A stretch of 64,000 nucleotides of DNA from Actinoplanes aureus (GTDB lineage Bacteria > Actinomycetota > Actinomycetes > Mycobacteriales > Micromonosporaceae). The notes below the pieces were generated by a model. It had not been told where the DNA came from and made no database searches. It was given only the letters and a program-made list of their open reading frames with translations. The stretch is from contig NZ_JADQTO010000017.1 of assembly GCF_015704865.1 (NCBI RefSeq), positions 106,741-170,740 on the forward strand, read 5' to 3'. Each line of letters starts with the position of its first letter. Position 1 is the first letter of the stretch. Positions 51,362 to 60,679 of this stretch are shown here, piece by piece. Position numbers and translations under genes: made by a program.

Positions 51362-51490
51362 CGGCGGGCGCGCGCCGGTGTTGTTCAGGCGGGCGCCCGC
51401 CATCGTTTGCTTGAGGCGGGTGCGCGCCGTCATTCGTCCTAGGCGGCTGCCGGCCGTTGTTCTTCTCAGGCGGCCGCCGGCCGCGTCGCC
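51362..51490. repeat. 27-bp tandem repeat with terminator-like units
   Basis: Five imperfect units at 51362-51387, 51388-51414, 51415-51441, 51442-51468 and 51469-51490, mostly of the form GGCGGGYGCSCGCC followed by a T-rich RTYRTTYKYTT stretch. The second unit contains the perfect palindrome GGCGGGCGCCCGCC plus a T-run. The period (27 bp = 9 codons) is in frame with the 3' end of the leftward gene at 51466-51651, which ends in the last unit. Confidence 0.75.
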
Positions 51491-51651
51491 CGGTAGTCGT
51501 GGTCCAGCCGGGTCGCGGTGCGCCGCAACAGGCCGGCGGTCCCTCGGCGCAGCCGGCCCGGACCCGGGTCGGGCACGACCGGCGCGTCCGGCAGGGCGGA
51601 GTGGCTGACCCGGGTGGCCGGGTTGATCATCGGCAGGATGAGGTCGATCAT
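51466..51651 (-). CDS. Small hypothetical protein
   Basis: 61 residues: MIDLILPMINPATRVSHSAL, then PDAPVVPDPGPGRLRRGTAG and a basic tail RATRPAAA. The ATG at 51651 has GGAGGG 6 bases upstream, a good ribosome-binding site. No family was recognised. Its last nine codons belong to the 27-bp tandem repeat. It diverges from the CGNR zinc-finger gene, which may regulate it. Could be a chance frame; RBS and composition argue otherwise. Confidence 0.5.
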   Translation of the reverse strand: MIDLILPMINPATRVSHSALPDAPVVPDPGPGRLRRGTAGLLRRTATRLDHDYRATRPAAA

Positions 51652-51668
51652 CAGTGATCCCTCCCTAT

Positions 51669-51698
51669 GCTTCCGGTTAAACTCATTACACTGGAAGC
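51669..51698. promoter_or_regulatory. Inverted repeat in the divergent CGNR promoter region
   Basis: GCTTCC (51669-51674) and GGAAGC (51693-51698) flank an AT-rich centre (GGTTAAACTCATTACACT) that holds candidate -10 boxes TAAACT and TACACT. It sits between the 61-codon gene and the CGNR gene and is unusually AT-rich for the window. An operator for the CGNR protein is likely but unproven. Confidence 0.45.
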
Positions 51699-51741
51699 TG
51701 CCCGTCTTTGCAACTCTCTAAACGCGATTTGGTGGAAGCAC

Positions 51742-52341
51742 ATGGGTTTTCCCTCGCTCTACGGCGGCCTGACCTGCCTGGACTTCGCGAACACCGTGGA
51801 CGGGCGGGCCCTGCCCGAACCCGAGGAACACCTGCACGACTACGCCGATCTGGTGCGCTGGGCCGCGTACGCCGATCTGCTCGACACCGAAACCGCCCAC
51901 CACCTGGCCCTGCTCGCCAAGGCGCGGCCGCAGGCCGCGGCCGCCTCCTACACCGCCGCGCTGCGCCTGCGCGAAGCGACCTTCCGGCTCTGCGCCGCGC
52001 CGCCGGCCGCCAATGACCTCGCGCTCATTCAGCAGGGGTACGCCGAAGCGATGTCCACCGCCACCCTGACCCCCGCCGGCACCCACTACACCTGGACGCT
52101 CGCCGGAGACCACCTCGACCGGGCCTGGTGGCCGGCCGCCGTCTCCGCGGTCGAACTGCTCACCACCGACCGGCTCGCCCGCGTCAAGGTATGCGCGTCC
52201 AGCGGCGGCTGCGACGGCCTGTTCCTGGACATCAGCAAGAACGGCAGCCGCCGCTGGTGCGACATGGGCACCTGCGGCGTGGAAGCCAAAATCAGCCGCC
52301 AGACCGCCCGCCGCCGCGCCGCCCGCCGAACCACACCCTGA
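51742..52341 (+). CDS. CGNR zinc-finger/ABATE-domain regulator
   Basis: 199 residues from ATG 51742 (a longer opening from 51667 would include the AT-rich operator region and is rejected). The N-terminal ABATE domain has LYGGLTCLDFANTVDGRALP and LREATFRLC. The C-terminal zinc finger is CASSGGCDGLFLD, then SKNGSRRWCDMGTCG, a complete CGNR-type zinc site. These proteins are probable stress-responsive transcription regulators. Confidence 0.88.
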   Translation: MGFPSLYGGLTCLDFANTVDGRALPEPEEHLHDYADLVRWAAYADLLDTETAHHLALLAKARPQAAAASYTAALRLREATFRLCAAPPAANDLALIQQGYAEAMSTATLTPAGTHYTWTLAGDHLDRAWWPAAVSAVELLTTDRLARVKVCASSGGCDGLFLDISKNGSRRWCDMGTCGVEAKISRQTARRRAARRTTP

Positions 52342-52400
52342 CCACCGCGCGGCCGTCTGGTGGGCCGCTTCGCGCCCGCGGTCCCCGCCGGACCGAAAGG

Positions 52401-54071
52401 TCAGAGTGAGCGGGCGGCGTGCCGGCCGGCGGCGCGGCCGGAGAACAGGCAGCCGCCGAGGAACGTGCCCTCCAGGGCGTTGTAGCCGTGCACCCCACCA
52501 CCGCCGAACCCGGCCACCTCGCCCGCCGCATACAGGCCGGGCAGCGCATCGCCGGAGACGCTCAGCACGCGCGAGTCCAGATCGGTCTGGATGCCGCCGA
52601 GCGTCTTGCGGGTCAGCACGTGCAGCTTCACCCCGATCAGCGGGCCGGCCGCCGGGTCGAGGATGCGGTGCGGCGCCGACGTACGCCCGATCCGGTCCCC
52701 GAGATAGCGCCGCGAGTTGTGGATCCCCTGCACCTGCGCGTCCTTGCTGACCTTGTTGGCGATCTGCCGGTCCCGCGCCTCAATCTGCTCACGGATGCGG
52801 GCCGCGTCCAGCAGCGGCTCCTCGGTGAGCTTGTTCATCCCGGCGACCAGCTCGTCCAGCCGGTCGGCCACAACGAAGTCCGCGCCGTGCTGCTTGAACG
52901 CCTCCACCGGCGCCGGCGCGCCCTTGCCGAACAGCCGTTCCTTGAGGAACGCGCGCCGGTCCTTGGCGGTCAGGTCCGGGTTCTGCTCGGAGCCGGACAG
53001 CGCGAACTCCTTCTCGATCATGCGCTGGGTGAGCAGGAACCAGGAGTGGTCGTACCCGGCGATCTCCGGGGTGGTGCGCAGGTGGCGCAGCGTGCCGAGG
53101 GTGTCGTAGCTGGGGAAGTACGGCGCGGGCAGCCGCCGGCCGAGCGCGTCGAACCACATCGGCGACGGTGCGGACAGGATCCGGATGCCGTGGCCCGGCC
53201 ACACCGGGTTCCAGTTCCGCACGCCCTCCACGTAGTGCCACATCCGGTCCCGGTTGACCAGGCGCGCGCCGGCGGTCTCGGCGATGCCGAGCATCCGGCC
53301 GTCCACGTACGCCGGCACCCCGGTCACCATGGTCCGCGGCGCCGTGCCCAGCCGCGCCGGCCAGTACTGGCGGACCAGGTCGTGGTTGGCGCCGATCCCG
53401 CCGGTGGTGACGATGACCGCCTGCGCCCGCAGCTCGAAGTCACCGGCCGTGCGCCGGTTGGACGGCACACCGCGGGCCGCGTCGTCCGGCTCCAGCAGGG
53501 TGCCGCGCACTCCGGTGACGGCGCCGGCCTCGACGATCAGCTCGTCGACCCGGTGCCGGTGGTGGAACGTCAACAGTCCCGCGGCCGCGGCGGCCAGCGC
53601 CGAGTTGGCGAACGGCTCGACGACGCCGGTGCCCGTACCCCAGGTGATGTGGAAGCGCGGCACCGAGTTGCCGTGCCCGCCGGCGCGCAGGTCGCCGCGC
53701 TCGGCCCAGCCGGCGAACGGCAGCCAGCTCAACCCCAGCGACGCCAGCCAGGCGCGTTTCTCGCCGGCGGCGAACTCGACGTACGCCCGCGCCCACTTCA
53801 CCGCCTGCGCGTCCTCGTCGTCGAGCCGGTCGAAGCCGGCGCTGGACCGCCAGTCGGACCAGGCGGTCTCCACGTCGTCGCGGATCCGGGCGCGCCGCTG
53901 CTCGGGGCTGCCGACGAAGAACAGCCCGCCGAACGACCACCAGGCCTGCCCGCCGAGGTTGTTGGCGTTCTCCTGGTCGAGCAGGGCCACCTTCTTGCCG
54001 GCGGCGGTGAGCTCGTGCGCGGCGGCCAGCCCGGCCAATCCGGCACCCACGACGATGACGTCCGCGTCCAC
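52401..54071 (-). CDS. FAD-binding dehydrogenase (KstD/fumarate-reductase-like)
   Basis: 556 residues. The dinucleotide motif DADVIVVGAGLAGLAAAHEL begins near residue 2, then ENANNLGGQAWWSFGGL, VIVTTGGIGANHDL in the middle, and PGLYAAGEVAGFGGGGVHGY near the end. This is the predicted oxidoreductase group related to 3-ketosteroid delta-1-dehydrogenases and fumarate reductases, often membrane-associated. The substrate is unknown; no steroid cluster is near. The GTG at 54071 has AGAAGGG upstream. It is divergent from the siderophore operon. Confidence 0.88.
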   Translation of the reverse strand: MDADVIVVGAGLAGLAAAHELTAAGKKVALLDQENANNLGGQAWWSFGGLFFVGSPEQRRARIRDDVETAWSDWRSSAGFDRLDDEDAQAVKWARAYVEFAAGEKRAWLASLGLSWLPFAGWAERGDLRAGGHGNSVPRFHITWGTGTGVVEPFANSALAAAAAGLLTFHHRHRVDELIVEAGAVTGVRGTLLEPDDAARGVPSNRRTAGDFELRAQAVIVTTGGIGANHDLVRQYWPARLGTAPRTMVTGVPAYVDGRMLGIAETAGARLVNRDRMWHYVEGVRNWNPVWPGHGIRILSAPSPMWFDALGRRLPAPYFPSYDTLGTLRHLRTTPEIAGYDHSWFLLTQRMIEKEFALSGSEQNPDLTAKDRRAFLKERLFGKGAPAPVEAFKQHGADFVVADRLDELVAGMNKLTEEPLLDAARIREQIEARDRQIANKVSKDAQVQGIHNSRRYLGDRIGRTSAPHRILDPAAGPLIGVKLHVLTRKTLGGIQTDLDSRVLSVSGDALPGLYAAGEVAGFGGGGVHGYNALEGTFLGGCLFSGRAAGRHAARSL

Positions 54072-54222
54072 GGCCCACACCCTTCTGCGCTGAAGCTGGA
54101 TACGAGAATTTATCGGATTAGCCGCTCCGGGGGAACCTGCAAGATCGACACGCCGGTACCGCACTGTGGTCTCGCTCGCCCCGTAACGCCCCGCACAGAC
54201 ACCCGGCCCACGCCCGACCACA

Positions 54223-55716
54223 ATGAGAACCGTGCCGCAGCCGACCGCCGATCCCGCACGAACCCGCGCCGAGCTGACCGCGCTGCGCCCCGACCTGATC
54301 CCCCGCTACGACGCCGCACTGCCCGGCGCCCGCGCAGCCGTCCTGGCCCGCCTCTACGGAGCACTCGAACGCGAACCCCTGCCCGGACTGTCCCACCGCA
54401 AGCACGGCAACGGCCGGACCGAAGTGACATTTCGCCACGGCGAGACGGTCACCTATCCCACCGCGGCGGCCGAACCGTTCGCCCAGGCGGAACCCCCGGG
54501 CGACCCGGTCGAACTGGTGCAAAGACTGTGGCCGGGAACGCCACTGCGCGACGAGATCGCCAACAGCGTCGCCAACCTGGCACTCGCCCGCGCCGTCGCG
54601 ACACCGGCCGACCTGCCCGAACCCGGCGACCCCGCCGCCCTCGGCAAAATCGAACAGATGCTGGTCGACGGCCACCCACTGCACCCCTGCTGCCGCACCC
54701 GCACCGGCATGACCGTCGCCGACGTCCTCGCCTACGCCCCCGAACACCGCCCCCTCATCCGGCTCCGCCGCCTGCGCGTACCCGCCGACCGCTGGCACGG
54801 CACCGCCCAGCCCATCCTCTACGCCCACCCCTGGCAGGCCACCCGGCTGCTCGCCCGCTACCCGTGGCTCACCAACGCCGGCGTCACCCGCCCGGTACGC
54901 CCCCTGATGTCCCTGCGCACCGTCGCCCCGATCAGCGGCGGCCCACACATCAAAACCGCCGTCGACATCCAGATGACCTCCGCGGTCCGCACCGTCTCCC
55001 CCGCCGCCGTCCACAACGGGCCCCGCCTGTCCGCCCTGCTCACCCGCCTCACCGCCGACCTGCCCCTGGACGTGCTCACCGAAACCGAGGCCGGCGCCGT
55101 GATCACCGAACACGGACCCGACCGGCACCTGGCCCACCTGATCCGCCAGGCACCCCGGCTCGGCCCCGGCGAGACGGCCATCCCCCTCGGCGTCCTCGCG
55201 ACGACCCCGATCCTGCGGAAAACGGTCACCGACCCGTACGCCTTCATGTCCTCACTCGGCACCGTGCTGTTCGCGCCGCTGGCGCGCGTCCTGCAACGCG
55301 GCATCGCGCTGGAAGCCCACGGCCAGAACACCCTGATCGTCCTGGCCGGCGGCCACCCGGTACGCACCCTCTACCGCGACCTCGGCGGCATCCGCGTGCA
55401 CACCGCCCACCACCCCGACCTCGACCTGCACGGCGACCTACCCACCGACGACCCGGCCGAACTACGCACCAAACTCGCCGCCGCCGCGCTCGGCACCGTC
55501 GCCCTGCAACTGGTCACCGCCCTCGCCCACCACCACGACGCCGAACCCGCACGCCTCTGGACGATCATCGCCGCCGCCCTGCGCGCCACCGGCACCCCGG
55601 ACATCCCGCACCTGCTCACCGACCCCCTCCCGATCAAGGCCACCACCGCCATGCGGCTCGCCGCCGACCCGCTCACCGACCAGTGGACCCACCTGCCCAA
55701 CCCGATGGCGGCATGA
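54223..55716 (+). CDS. IucA/IucC-family NIS siderophore synthetase 1
   Basis: 497 residues, shorter than typical NIS synthetases (about 580-620). The core motifs are kept: EQMLVDGHPLHPCCRTRTGM, VDIQMTSAVRTVSPAAVHNG, IALEAHGQN and LYRDLGGIR. NIS synthetases adenylate a carboxylate (often citrate) and couple an amine or alcohol, building hydroxycarboxylate siderophores without modules. It starts a three-gene operon with a second synthetase (22 bp on) and a PLP decarboxylase. No consensus iron box was found upstream. Confidence 0.9.
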   Translation: MRTVPQPTADPARTRAELTALRPDLIPRYDAALPGARAAVLARLYGALEREPLPGLSHRKHGNGRTEVTFRHGETVTYPTAAAEPFAQAEPPGDPVELVQRLWPGTPLRDEIANSVANLALARAVATPADLPEPGDPAALGKIEQMLVDGHPLHPCCRTRTGMTVADVLAYAPEHRPLIRLRRLRVPADRWHGTAQPILYAHPWQATRLLARYPWLTNAGVTRPVRPLMSLRTVAPISGGPHIKTAVDIQMTSAVRTVSPAAVHNGPRLSALLTRLTADLPLDVLTETEAGAVITEHGPDRHLAHLIRQAPRLGPGETAIPLGVLATTPILRKTVTDPYAFMSSLGTVLFAPLARVLQRGIALEAHGQNTLIVLAGGHPVRTLYRDLGGIRVHTAHHPDLDLHGDLPTDDPAELRTKLAAAALGTVALQLVTALAHHHDAEPARLWTIIAAALRATGTPDIPHLLTDPLPIKATTAMRLAADPLTDQWTHLPNPMAA

Positions 55717-55738
55717 GCCACCCGCGGAAGGACCCCCG

Positions 55739-57313
55739 ATGATCATCCGCAGTGTCAGCACCGGCCGGCTCGCCGCGGCCGCCGCACACACCGAGGCCGC
55801 CCTCGCCGTCCACGCCCCCCACCTCGTCAACGGCTTCATCGCCAACCTGCCGCACGCCGCCGACACCGTCGGCCGCCGCCTGCGCGCCGCCCTCGTCCGC
55901 GAAGAACTCACCCCCGCCTTCGCCCGCGGCCGCGTCCACGCCTTCAACCGCGTCGAATACCCCAACGCCGGCGTCAACGACCCGGTCGACCTGCTCGCCG
56001 GACTCGACAACGGCACCTTCGCCGCAGAGATCCGCAACGCCGTCCTCAACCTGGCCATCGCGATGTCCCGACTCACACCCGGCCAGCCACAAACCAACCC
56101 CGACGACGAAGCGGTACGCCTCGAACGCCTCGCCGTCGCCGGACACAACCTGCACCCCTGCGGCCGCACCCGCCTCGGCTGGGACACCGTCGACGTCCTC
56201 GCCCACGACCTGGAAGCCGGCCACACCACCATCGGCTTCCTCGCCGTCCGCGACGACCACCACCTCGGCGACGACCTCGCCACCCGCCTCGCCCTGCCCG
56301 CCGCACCACCCGGATACCGCACCCAGCCGGTCCACGCCTGGCAACGCGAACTCGTCACCAGCCGCTACCCCGAACTGTTCGCCGACGGCGCCCTCAGACC
56401 CCTCGACGGCCACCTCGACGCCATCCCCACCGCCGCCCTGCGCACCCTGCTGCTCCCCGGCACCGGCACCTACCTCAAGCTGTCCCTCGACATCCAGGTC
56501 ACCTCCACCCGCCGCAGCATCAGCGTCGCCAGCACCCGCAACGGCCCCGCCCTGTCCACCCTGCTGCACCGCCTCGTCGCCGACGACCCCGACGGCCACC
56601 GCCTGCTGCTCATGGCCGAAACCCACGGCGCCGCCGTACCCACCGCCAGCACCGGACGCGACCTGTCCGCCATCGCCCGCGACGGCCTCACCGGCCACCT
56701 GCAACCCGGCGAACACGCCGTACCCGGCAGCGCCCTGCCCGCCCACGACCCCACCACCGGCACCACCGTCCTCGCCGGCCTCGTCGACACCTCCGGCCTC
56801 GGCGCCGCCGCCTGGCTCACCGCCTACACCCGCCTGCTCCTGCCACCCCTGCTACGCCTGGCCACCCGCGGCATCGCCCTCGAAGCCCATCTGCAGAACT
56901 GCCTGCCCACCTTCATCGCCGGCCGCCCCCACCGCCTCGCCCTGCGCGACTTCGCCGGCCTGCGCCTGCACCCCGGCCGCCTCACCACCGCCGGACACAC
57001 CCTCACCCTGTGGCCCGGCTCCGTCGTCGGCACCGACGACCTCGACCTGATGCGCGCCAAACTCGGCTACACCGCCCTGCAAGCCCACCTCGGCGAACTC
57101 GTCATCCGCCTGGAAGAAACCCACGGCCTACCCGAGGACCACGCCTGGCGCATCGTCCGCGACATCGTCGACGAAACCTACGACACCATCGGCGGACACC
57201 CCGACCACGCCTACTTCACCGCACCGACCATCCCCCACAAAGCCCTGGTCCGGATGCGCCTCGCCGGCGAAGGCGACATCTACCTCCCGGTCGGCAACCC
57301 CCTCCATGGCTGA
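55739..57313 (+). CDS. IucA/IucC-family NIS siderophore synthetase 2
   Basis: 524 residues, also short for the family. Motifs in order: RLAVAGHNLHPCGRTRLGWD, LKLSLDIQVTSTRRSISVAS, IALEAHLQN and LRDFAGLRLHPG, then a C-terminal helical part (YTALQAHLGELVIRLEETHG). It probably performs the second condensation on the product of synthetase 1. Its end overlaps the decarboxylase gene by 8 bp. Confidence 0.9.
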   Translation: MIIRSVSTGRLAAAAAHTEAALAVHAPHLVNGFIANLPHAADTVGRRLRAALVREELTPAFARGRVHAFNRVEYPNAGVNDPVDLLAGLDNGTFAAEIRNAVLNLAIAMSRLTPGQPQTNPDDEAVRLERLAVAGHNLHPCGRTRLGWDTVDVLAHDLEAGHTTIGFLAVRDDHHLGDDLATRLALPAAPPGYRTQPVHAWQRELVTSRYPELFADGALRPLDGHLDAIPTAALRTLLLPGTGTYLKLSLDIQVTSTRRSISVASTRNGPALSTLLHRLVADDPDGHRLLLMAETHGAAVPTASTGRDLSAIARDGLTGHLQPGEHAVPGSALPAHDPTTGTTVLAGLVDTSGLGAAAWLTAYTRLLLPPLLRLATRGIALEAHLQNCLPTFIAGRPHRLALRDFAGLRLHPGRLTTAGHTLTLWPGSVVGTDDLDLMRAKLGYTALQAHLGELVIRLEETHGLPEDHAWRIVRDIVDETYDTIGGHPDHAYFTAPTIPHKALVRMRLAGEGDIYLPVGNPLHG

Positions 57314-58448
57314 GCTCCCCACCCACGTCGCCGCCGCGCTGCGGCGCCTGCCGGCACCCGCCTGCGCCTACCTCTACGACACCCAGGCACTGCGCGACCG
57401 TGCCGCCGCGTTCCGGGCCGCGCTCCCCGCCAACACCCATTTCCTGTACGCCGTGAAAGCCAACGGTCACCCCACAGTCATCCGCACCCTCGCCGACGCC
57501 TGCGACGGACTCGAAGTCGCCTCCCTCGGCGAACTACGCCTCGCCGTCGACGCCGGCGCCCGCCGCATCGCCTTCGCCGGACCCGGCAAAACCGACGCCG
57601 AACTCGCCGCCGCCGTCACCGCCGGAGCCCTCCTCAACGTCGAAAGCGCCTTCGAGATGCACCGCCTCGCCGGCCTCGGCCTGCGAACCGACATCTGCGT
57701 CCGGGTCAACCGCACCGGCACCGGCCTCACCGGCAGCCACACCATGACCGGCACACCCACCCCGTTCGGCGTCGACGAAACCCAGCTACCCGCCCTGCTC
57801 GCCGCCGTACCCGCCGGCCTGCGCGTCATCGGCTTCCACCTGCACGCCGTATCCAACAACCTCGACGGCACCGCACACGCCGCCTTCCTCACCGACGCCA
57901 TCACCTGGTCCATCGGCACCGCCCAGAGACACGGCATCGCACTGCGCGTCATCAACGCCGGCGGCGGCTTCGGCGTCGACTACCTGACCACGGACTCCAT
58001 CGACCTGGCACCGCTGTCCACCGTGACCGTCCCGGACGGCCTCGAACTACTCCTCGAACCAGGCCGCTACCTCGCCGCCGACGCCGGCTGGTACACCGCC
58101 GAAGTCCTCGACCTCAAAACCACCCACGGCCGCACCTTCGCCGTCCTGCGCGGCGGCACCCACCACTTCCGGCTCCCCGCCGCCTGGGGCTACAGCCACC
58201 CGTTCACCGTCCTGCCCGTCGACACCTGGGACCGCCCCTACCCGCGCCCCACCGTCACCGTCACCGACACCGACATCGACGCCGTCGGCGAACTCTGCAC
58301 CCCCCGCGACGTACTCACCCGGGGCCAGCACGTGACCCGCCTGCGGGTCGGCGACCGGCTGGTGTTCGCCCGCACCGGCGCCTACGGCTGGGACATCTCC
58401 CACCACCAGTTCCTGCGGCACGACCCGCCACAATTCGTCATCCTCTGA
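57306..58448 (+). CDS. PLP-dependent type III decarboxylase of the siderophore operon (SbnH-like)
   Basis: 380 residues. The PLP lysine is in FLYAVKANGHP; VINAGGGFGVDY and LLLEPGRYLAADAGW bind phosphate and cofactor; ELCTPRDVL holds the active-site C and D found in SbnH-like enzymes. In staphyloferrin B synthesis SbnH decarboxylates a citryl-diaminopropionate intermediate, so a similar precursor or intermediate step is likely here. The fold is that of diaminopimelate/ornithine decarboxylase. No exporter or uptake gene follows. Confidence 0.88.
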   Translation: MAELPTHVAAALRRLPAPACAYLYDTQALRDRAAAFRAALPANTHFLYAVKANGHPTVIRTLADACDGLEVASLGELRLAVDAGARRIAFAGPGKTDAELAAAVTAGALLNVESAFEMHRLAGLGLRTDICVRVNRTGTGLTGSHTMTGTPTPFGVDETQLPALLAAVPAGLRVIGFHLHAVSNNLDGTAHAAFLTDAITWSIGTAQRHGIALRVINAGGGFGVDYLTTDSIDLAPLSTVTVPDGLELLLEPGRYLAADAGWYTAEVLDLKTTHGRTFAVLRGGTHHFRLPAAWGYSHPFTVLPVDTWDRPYPRPTVTVTDTDIDAVGELCTPRDVLTRGQHVTRLRVGDRLVFARTGAYGWDISHHQFLRHDPPQFVIL

Positions 58449-59262
58449 CCAACCCCAGCTTGCGGACCTGCCACTCCAGATCCACGCCATCCGCCGGCAA
58501 CTCGGTCAAGCCCAGGAACAGCCACGCCCGGAACACCGGCACGATCAGCCGCCGCTCGAACTCCGACAACGGCCGCACCTCGGCGTAACCGCGTACCACC
58601 TCGTCCTGATAGCCACGCCACGACAACGCGAAGTCCGCCACCAGCACCGACCAGTGCGTCGCCTCGAAGTCCAGCAGCCCGGACAGGCGCTCACCGACGA
58701 ACAACAGATTCCAGGTGGCGAAGTCGCCGTGGATCACACCGCACGGCACACCGTCCAGACTGTTGCCCGCGAACCACTCCGCCGTCACGTCCCGGCACTC
58801 CCGCAAGAACCGCCCCTGCTCAGGCCGGAACCGCTCGAACTCCCGCAACCACCGGTCCAGCGCCGGATCCCCGACCACCTCGGCCGGACCGGCGAACCCG
58901 TCCCGCCGCTCGTCGAGGCCCGACGCGGCCGCCGACTCGTGAAACTCGGCGAGCAGGCGGCCGCGAGCCCGCTGCTCACCGGCACCGCGCGGACGTGGCA
59001 CGCCGGGCAGCCGGTGCAGCAACAGCCACGTCCCGCCGTCCCCGTCGACCAGCGGTTCCTCGACGAGTTCCGGAGTCGGCCAACCCTGCTCGCGCAGAGC
59101 GGCGGCGACCCGCAACGTGTACGCGACGTCCCGGTACGTCACCCGCTTCACGACCAGGTCCGGCCCGCCGCGCGTGGCCGCCCACGTGCCACCGCCCCGG
59201 TCTCCCATCAGCGGGCCCGGTTCGAGCCGCCACCGCCGGCAAACGTCCGCGTCAATGTTCAT
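58438..59262 (-). CDS. Aminoglycoside phosphotransferase-family kinase
   Basis: 274 residues from ATG 59262. The catalytic loop is CGVIHGDFATWNLLF (Brenner HGD..N motif), the metal aspartate is in SGLLDFEATHW, and the N-lobe contains DLVVKRVTYRDVAYTLRVAA. The APH/choline-kinase family phosphorylates antibiotics or small metabolites; the substrate is not determinable. It converges on the decarboxylase gene with an 11-bp overlap. Confidence 0.86.
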   Translation of the reverse strand: MNIDADVCRRWRLEPGPLMGDRGGGTWAATRGGPDLVVKRVTYRDVAYTLRVAAALREQGWPTPELVEEPLVDGDGGTWLLLHRLPGVPRPRGAGEQRARGRLLAEFHESAAASGLDERRDGFAGPAEVVGDPALDRWLREFERFRPEQGRFLRECRDVTAEWFAGNSLDGVPCGVIHGDFATWNLLFVGERLSGLLDFEATHWSVLVADFALSWRGYQDEVVRGYAEVRPLSEFERRLIVPVFRAWLFLGLTELPADGVDLEWQVRKLGLVRG

Positions 59263-59325
59263 GGTTGTCGGCGAAGCCGTCCTTCGGGTGTTGGGTGCGG
59301 CTTGCCGCACTACCTCTAAAGCGTC

Positions 59326-60426
59326 CTAGGATACTGTTCCGGACCAGAACTCGCGGATCCGGACCAGCTCGCTCGGGGCCAGCGTCACGGGTCCTTGCAG
59401 GCAGGTGAAGTAGGCGACCGGCCACGGCCACCGGTTGGCACCGGCGGCCAGCACGAAGCCGAACGTACACAACGAGGCCGGATCAGCCGCCTGCTCGCGG
59501 GCCTCATGGTGGCGCAGCTGCACCAGGTCGTGGAAGGCCGCCGACCACGCGTCGTTCAGGTCCGGCATCACCGCGACCACGTATTGCGGGATCCCGTCCG
59601 AGAACCGGAAGGTCCGCAGCCGCGCCACCGCCGGATCGGCCGTCCACTCCCCCAGATCGGACCGGGCGTCCACCGGGAACTCGTCGATCAGCGACAGCAG
59701 CCGGTGGCGTCCGGCTTCGTCGAGCACGTCGTCCAGCTGGGTGGACGCCACGTAGTCCAGCAACCGGCCGATCACCGCATGGCCCGGCAGAACGTCGCGC
59801 AGCAGCGGTTTCGCCGCCAGCGCACGCAGAAACGATTCCGCCGGCCGCAGCGGCAACTCCGAGGCGACCGCCAGCCAGGCATAGTGGGCGGGCACCTCAT
59901 CCGGGACAGGACCGCGCCGCGCACACCAGTCCAGGTAGCGCACCACGGCGGCGGCCGAGCGCAGCTCGTGCAGGAGCAGCTCCCAGTCACGCCGCAGGAC
60001 CACGGCCAACGGGATCCGCCCGCTGTCCGGTCCCCGATCGACGCCCGTGGGCGGTGCCGGACGGTCGACTATCAGCAGGCCGGTCCACTCGATCACGGCC
60101 GGATCGAGATCCAGGGCCCGCCCACGCTCAGTCGTGAACCGCTGCGGCGCCGGCCCGGCATGCAGCAGCCGGACCGTATCGTCCAACTGCCGCTCCGCCG
60201 CCGCGACCTGCTCGGCCCACCAGGCACGTTCCCGGGCCGCCGAGCCGTCAGCCGTGGCCCGAGCGCTGGTAAGGGCGCCGATCACGCCGTCGTTCGCCGG
60301 CCGGCTCGTTGTGAGGACCACCACGGCTCGCGCACCGACGATCAGCACCTGGCTTTCGTGGTGCTGCGGGCCGGTCCGGAACATGAAATCGGCGACCGAT
60401 CGCTGCCCCATCGCCCACCGAGCCAT
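59326..60426 (-). CDS. Hypothetical protein
   Basis: 366 residues from ATG 60426, with GGAGGTGAG about 10 bases upstream. No signal or membrane helix and no known family was recognised. Regions such as GPQHHESQVLIVGARAVVVL, FLRALAAKPLLRDVLPGHAV and PQYVVAVMPDLNDAWSAAFH suggest a globular mixed protein with a helical C-terminal half. The start is chosen on RBS quality; a longer frame to 60843 is open but without an RBS. Confidence 0.65.
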   Translation of the reverse strand: MARWAMGQRSVADFMFRTGPQHHESQVLIVGARAVVVLTTSRPANDGVIGALTSARATADGSAARERAWWAEQVAAAERQLDDTVRLLHAGPAPQRFTTERGRALDLDPAVIEWTGLLIVDRPAPPTGVDRGPDSGRIPLAVVLRRDWELLLHELRSAAAVVRYLDWCARRGPVPDEVPAHYAWLAVASELPLRPAESFLRALAAKPLLRDVLPGHAVIGRLLDYVASTQLDDVLDEAGRHRLLSLIDEFPVDARSDLGEWTADPAVARLRTFRFSDGIPQYVVAVMPDLNDAWSAAFHDLVQLRHHEAREQAADPASLCTFGFVLAAGANRWPWPVAYFTCLQGPVTLAPSELVRIREFWSGTVS

Positions 60427-60679
60427 CGCCTCGGCCTCACCTCCGCCGCCCGGCGTTCGTGGCAGCCCGGCAACCGCACGAGAACCGTGATCATTCCCGG
60501 GCCGTCCCGGGGCAGCGGCCAGGTGGCCACCAAGCTCATGATCGTCGGTCAAGGTCGCAGCTCCGCACGGTCGGTCCCGCGCCGGACGTGCGCGGGCCGT
60601 CATTCTGACTGACCTGCTGGTCAAGCGCGAGTCCCGCCGGTTTGGAAGGAAGGCCGCGCCGGCCCTATCGTTCCCGGTC

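Noticed and set aside
54084..54222. Iron box (DmdR/IdeR type) before the siderophore operon
   Set aside because: No TTAGG...CCTAA-like inverted repeat was found; TTATCGGATTAGCC is too weak a match. Iron control is plausible but not visible.
52419..55742. Very long plus-strand open frame opposite the flavin dehydrogenase
   Set aside because: Its residues are low-complexity Arg/Pro/Gly text typical of GC-rich shadow frames. The opposite-strand dehydrogenase and the in-frame siderophore synthetase have clear family motifs.
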